Shown here: one piece after another, positions 61,544 to 64,000 of the stretch
How the letters are laid out: each line of letters begins with the position of its first letter
Position numbering within the stretch: the stretch's first letter is position 1
Assembly (NCBI RefSeq): GCF_011440375.1
Contig: NZ_JAAOIR010000001.1
Location: forward strand, 1,364,001 to 1,428,000
DNA from: Halorubellus sp. JP-L1
GTDB taxonomy: Archaea > Halobacteriota > Halobacteria > Halobacteriales > Natrialbaceae
Length of the DNA stretch: 64,000 nucleotides
Reading direction: 5' to 3'
Made by a program: the position numbers and the translations under genes
Notes under the pieces: generated by a model
Databases searched by the model: none
What the model was told of the DNA's origin: nothing
The model's input: the letters and a program-made list of their open reading frames with translations, nothing else

Positions 61544-62206
61544 TTACTCGTCGGTCGCGAGCGTCCAGCCGTCGGACTCGTGCGTGACGAGGCCGTTCTC
61601 CTGGAGGTCCACCAAAACTTCCTCGACCATCCCCGGCGGCGCGTCCACGGCGTTCGCGAGCTCGACGACGCTCCGGGGCTCTTGCTTGACCGCCGAGAGG
61701 ACGTCCGCGTACATCCCCGAATCCTGGCCCGCGCCCACGGCTTCCGTGATGCGCTCCAGGACGTCCGTCATCCGGCCCTGCACGTACCGCTGCGCGAGCG
61801 AGAGCTCGTTCTCGAGTTCCTCGAGACGCGCGAGGTCGCCGAGGAGTTCGTCCGTGTCGTGGTCGTCGTCCGCGTCCTGGATCTCGAGCGTGAGGTGCGA
61901 GCACCGGTTCAAGTTCAGGGACTTCGACGCCGGGTACGCGCTCTTCGTCGCGAACCCGTACGGCGAGACGTTCACCTCCAATCGGAGGTTCCGCGCGATG
62001 TGGAAGTACTTCCGGCGCTGGTCGTCGGTGTGACTCTCGATGAGGCCCGCGGCCTCGAGCTTCCGGAGGTGCTCGATGACCGCCTTCGGGGAGACGCCGA
62101 GGTACTCGCTGATCTCCGTGACGTAACACGGTTTCCGGGCGAGCAGGCGGAGGATCCGCCGTCGGTTCTCGTTCCCGAGGAGGTCCAGGAGGGCCGCAGA
62201 GTCCAT
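61544..62206 (-). CDS. ArsR-family HTH regulator with extended C-terminus
   Basis: This 220-residue protein has an N-terminal winged-helix (LLDLLGNENRRRILRLLARK, then PCYVTEISEYLGVSPKAVIE), a beta-rich middle, a coiled-coil segment, and a second HTH-like region (SVVELANAVDAPPGMVEEVL). It resembles haloarchaeal ArsR-type regulators. CTTTTACG on the minus strand about 27-34 bases upstream of the ATG is the TATA box. Regulated genes are unknown. Confidence 0.88.
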   Translation of the reverse strand: MDSAALLDLLGNENRRRILRLLARKPCYVTEISEYLGVSPKAVIEHLRKLEAAGLIESHTDDQRRKYFHIARNLRLEVNVSPYGFATKSAYPASKSLNLNRCSHLTLEIQDADDDHDTDELLGDLARLEELENELSLAQRYVQGRMTDVLERITEAVGAGQDSGMYADVLSAVKQEPRSVVELANAVDAPPGMVEEVLVDLQENGLVTHESDGWTLATDE

Positions 62207-62266
62207 TCGGTTGTAGGTTGACGGCGAGTGCGTAAAAGAATGTCTGCTGTCGATTCGCGCGTCGCG

Positions 62267-63205
62267 TCAGCGCCCGCCCGCGATTCCGCCGGTGGAGACC
62301 GAGGCCTGCCGGGTCGCGTCCGTGGACGCCGTCAGGTCGCTGCCGCTATCGGGGCCGCCGCCGTTCCCGCCGTTTCCGCCAGTACCCGGTCCGCCGTCGC
62401 CACCGCTCCCGCTCCCGTCACCACCGCCGGTGCCGTTCCCCACCGTCGGCCCCTGAACGGTGTCGTTCCCGGGGTTCTCGACGGGCGTCCCGTTCGCGGT
62501 CCCGTTCGAGCCGGTCCCCGAGCCCGCTCCCGGCCCGCCGTTGCCGCGCGTGGAGTCGTTCGCTTCGGCGCCGCGGTCGCCTGGCGGCCCGCCGTTGCCC
62601 TTGCCGGGGACGCCGTCGGGCGGCCCGCGGACGCCGACGCTGAGGTTCCGTGCGACGGCCGCGACCTCGGGCCCGGTGAGGTTCCGCGCGTTCCCGCGGA
62701 GCGTCTCGAGCTTCGTCGCGTTCACGCCAGCGGTGGTGGCGCGAGTGCTCGTGGCGTTGATCGCGTCCTGGAGCGCGCCGATGCGGGCAGCGAGCGCGCT
62801 CATTCGGGCGGTGTACGCGACGTCACTCAGCTGTCCCTTCTTCGCGAGCAAGCGCTCCTTCTGGCCCTGGAGGGCCTGGATGCGGTTCTCGAGGGCGTTC
62901 GCCCGAGCGTTCACGAGCGACTCCGCGGAGGCGTTGCTCTGGTTCCACTCGGCGGCGAACATCCCCTCGTCGACGGAGGCGTTCGCGTCCGACGCGCTCG
63001 CCTGCATGAACGCGGAGACCTCCGCGCCCATGCTGGCGTTCGTTCCGTTCGGCTCCGTCGCTGCTGGGTCGGCGTCGCCGTCGGCGCTGCCGACGGTCGA
63101 CGCTCGCTCGGGGCTGGCCGCCGGGCCGAGCGGGCCGGCGGCGGCGACCGAGACGGCGCCGACGACTGCGACCAGCGCGAGGAAGACGGCGAGGGTCGTT
63201 CTCAT
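62267..63205 (-). CDS. Secreted Gly/Asn-rich haloarchaeal protein
   Basis: The 312-residue protein has a Sec signal (residues 1-23) and an ectodomain with many N-x-S/T sequons and a helical segment VNARANALENRIQALQGQKE, then a long Gly/Asn/Asp/Pro-rich low-complexity tail (from about 200) with GNGGGPDSGSDL. No membrane anchor or PGF-CTERM is seen. It may be a secreted or loosely attached surface protein. A TTTTAGG box on the minus strand lies about 25 bases upstream. Confidence 0.75.
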   Translation of the reverse strand: MRTTLAVFLALVAVVGAVSVAAAGPLGPAASPERASTVGSADGDADPAATEPNGTNASMGAEVSAFMQASASDANASVDEGMFAAEWNQSNASAESLVNARANALENRIQALQGQKERLLAKKGQLSDVAYTARMSALAARIGALQDAINATSTRATTAGVNATKLETLRGNARNLTGPEVAAVARNLSVGVRGPPDGVPGKGNGGPPGDRGAEANDSTRGNGGPGAGSGTGSNGTANGTPVENPGNDTVQGPTVGNGTGGGDGSGSGGDGGPGTGGNGGNGGGPDSGSDLTASTDATRQASVSTGGIAGGR

Positions 63206-63494
63206 CAGTTCGTGGAAGGACAGCCACCCCCTAAAAGGAGGTCGTTCGTTTCGGACCGTTCACGTCGATTTCGCCGCCTTCCCGGGACCGTTTACGAGCG
63301 TTCACCTCGTTCCCGGCCGGCGATTCGGGTCGTTACAGGGCGCGATGTGAAGATGGAGACGACGCGGGCGTTCGCGGTCGGAGTCGTCCGTCCGCGATCG
63401 TAGCCCGGCGTTCGCGTGGTGACCGCGTCCGAGGTTCGGTGCTCGAACCCCCCGGAAGGCTTTTGGTAACAAGTATCATGGATAGGCGTGGAGG

Positions 63495-63920
63495 ATGTTC
63501 GAGAAGTTCTCACGCGGCTACTACCTCGGGCGGTTGTACGTCACGCCGTCCCCCGAGGAGCGTGCGCTCATCGAGCGCACGACGCACGACCGAGTCAGCG
63601 AGCAACTGTACGCGGCCGAGTCCGACGCGGCCACACCGGACTCGCTCGTCATGAAGCTCGACACCGCGCACTTCCCCGTCCACGGCGACGACGGCGTCCC
63701 GACGGAGACGCTCGCGGTACCCGCGGAACTACTCGACTCGCTCGACGTGTCGAACCCGCCGACGCTCACGGAGGTGTTCCTCGCGAAGGCCGACCGCGCC
63801 GAACAGCTCCTCCAGTTCGCGCGACCACCCGGCGACGACGACGCGACGGACGATACCGGCCCGTTCGGTCCGGGCGGCCCACGGGGCCCGCGCGGACCGG
63901 GCGGCCCGACCGGAACCTGA
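63495..63920 (+). CDS. DUF5802-like haloarchaeal protein
   Basis: This 141-residue protein starts MFEKFSRGYYLGRLYVTPSP and carries the haloarchaeal family features LVMKLDTAHFPVHGDDG, LAVPAELLDSLDVSNPPTL and a C-terminal Gly-Pro-rich tail. A GGAGG lies 4-9 bases before the ATG and CTTTTGG about 30 bases before it. Function unknown. Confidence 0.85.
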   Translation: MFEKFSRGYYLGRLYVTPSPEERALIERTTHDRVSEQLYAAESDAATPDSLVMKLDTAHFPVHGDDGVPTETLAVPAELLDSLDVSNPPTLTEVFLAKADRAEQLLQFARPPGDDDATDDTGPFGPGGPRGPRGPGGPTGT

Positions 63921-64000
63921 CGGCCGAACCCGCAGCCGGACCGGACGGGAACCGGCGCGGCCTCGGCCGCTCGCGCTCGGGAGCTCCCGGAACGGTGAAG

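Noticed and set aside
63495-63920. Collagen-like tail (GPFGPGGPRG) as evidence of a phage tail protein
   Set aside because: It is a short low-complexity tail on an ordinary haloarchaeal protein, and there are no viral genes nearby.

Overview
This window comes from a halophilic archaeon (class Halobacteria). The GC content is very high, the predicted proteins are rich in Asp and Glu, secreted proteins carry twin-arginine signals, and one surface protein ends in a PGF-CTERM tail. Many genes are preceded by a TATA-like box only 24-30 bases before the start codon, which implies leaderless mRNAs. The gene content is chromosomal housekeeping. I found no transposase, integrase, virus, CRISPR array or rRNA. 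Coordinates and reading frames come from the sequence. Functions come from recognised family motifs, and no database search was possible.

Layout. 1-3658: the end of an unknown gene, an SMR transporter, radB, a CBS-domain protein with a hibernation-factor-like C-terminus, and a purine phosphoribosyltransferase. 3856-11647: an aa3-type terminal oxidase cluster (coxB, a fused subunit I/III gene, a subunit IV-like gene, small membrane proteins), facing a four-gene operon of membrane proteins on the other strand. 12161-12455: tRNA-Val(GAC) next to two unusual palindromic units. 13405-17601: the tryptophan operon trpD-trpF-trpE-trpG with overlapping genes. 18321-25622: B12-dependent ribonucleotide reductase, a zinc alcohol dehydrogenase, and conserved haloarchaeal proteins including small zinc-ribbon proteins. 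27165-27321: intron-containing tRNA-Met followed by repeats that copy its 3' end. 29392-31332: two phosphate regulators, PhoU and an AbrB-PhoU fusion. 31562-34391: ribose-1,5-bisphosphate isomerase, a DUF63 membrane protein and a PfkB kinase, suggesting nucleoside or nucleotide ribose salvage. 34446-37006: pyrF, an F420/NADP-reductase-like protein and a degenerate cis-prenyltransferase. 37151-44904: three paralogous Tat-exported subtilisin-like proteases and a truncated fourth copy. 45079-64000: a TatD-like hydrolase, a large CARDB surface protein, HMG-CoA synthase (mvaS), a MiaB-like methylthiotransferase, a PGF-CTERM surface glycoprotein, deoC, a rhomboid protease, gatD with an acetyltransferase, and several haloarchaeal proteins of unknown function.

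The most unusual property is repeat structure. Short tandem repeats (16-34 bp) are abundant, and at least four of them (after trpG, the AbrB-PhoU gene, the cis-prenyltransferase-like gene and deoC) are copies of the neighbouring gene's own last codons and stop. Both tRNA genes have their 3' ends duplicated next to them. In-frame repeats also enlarge several proteins. A ~70 bp element present twice in inverted orientation lies upstream of gatD. I see no clear new multi-gene defence or metabolic system. The best candidates for something undescribed are the tRNA-Val palindromic units, the gene-end repeats, and the inverted element at 60149-60753.
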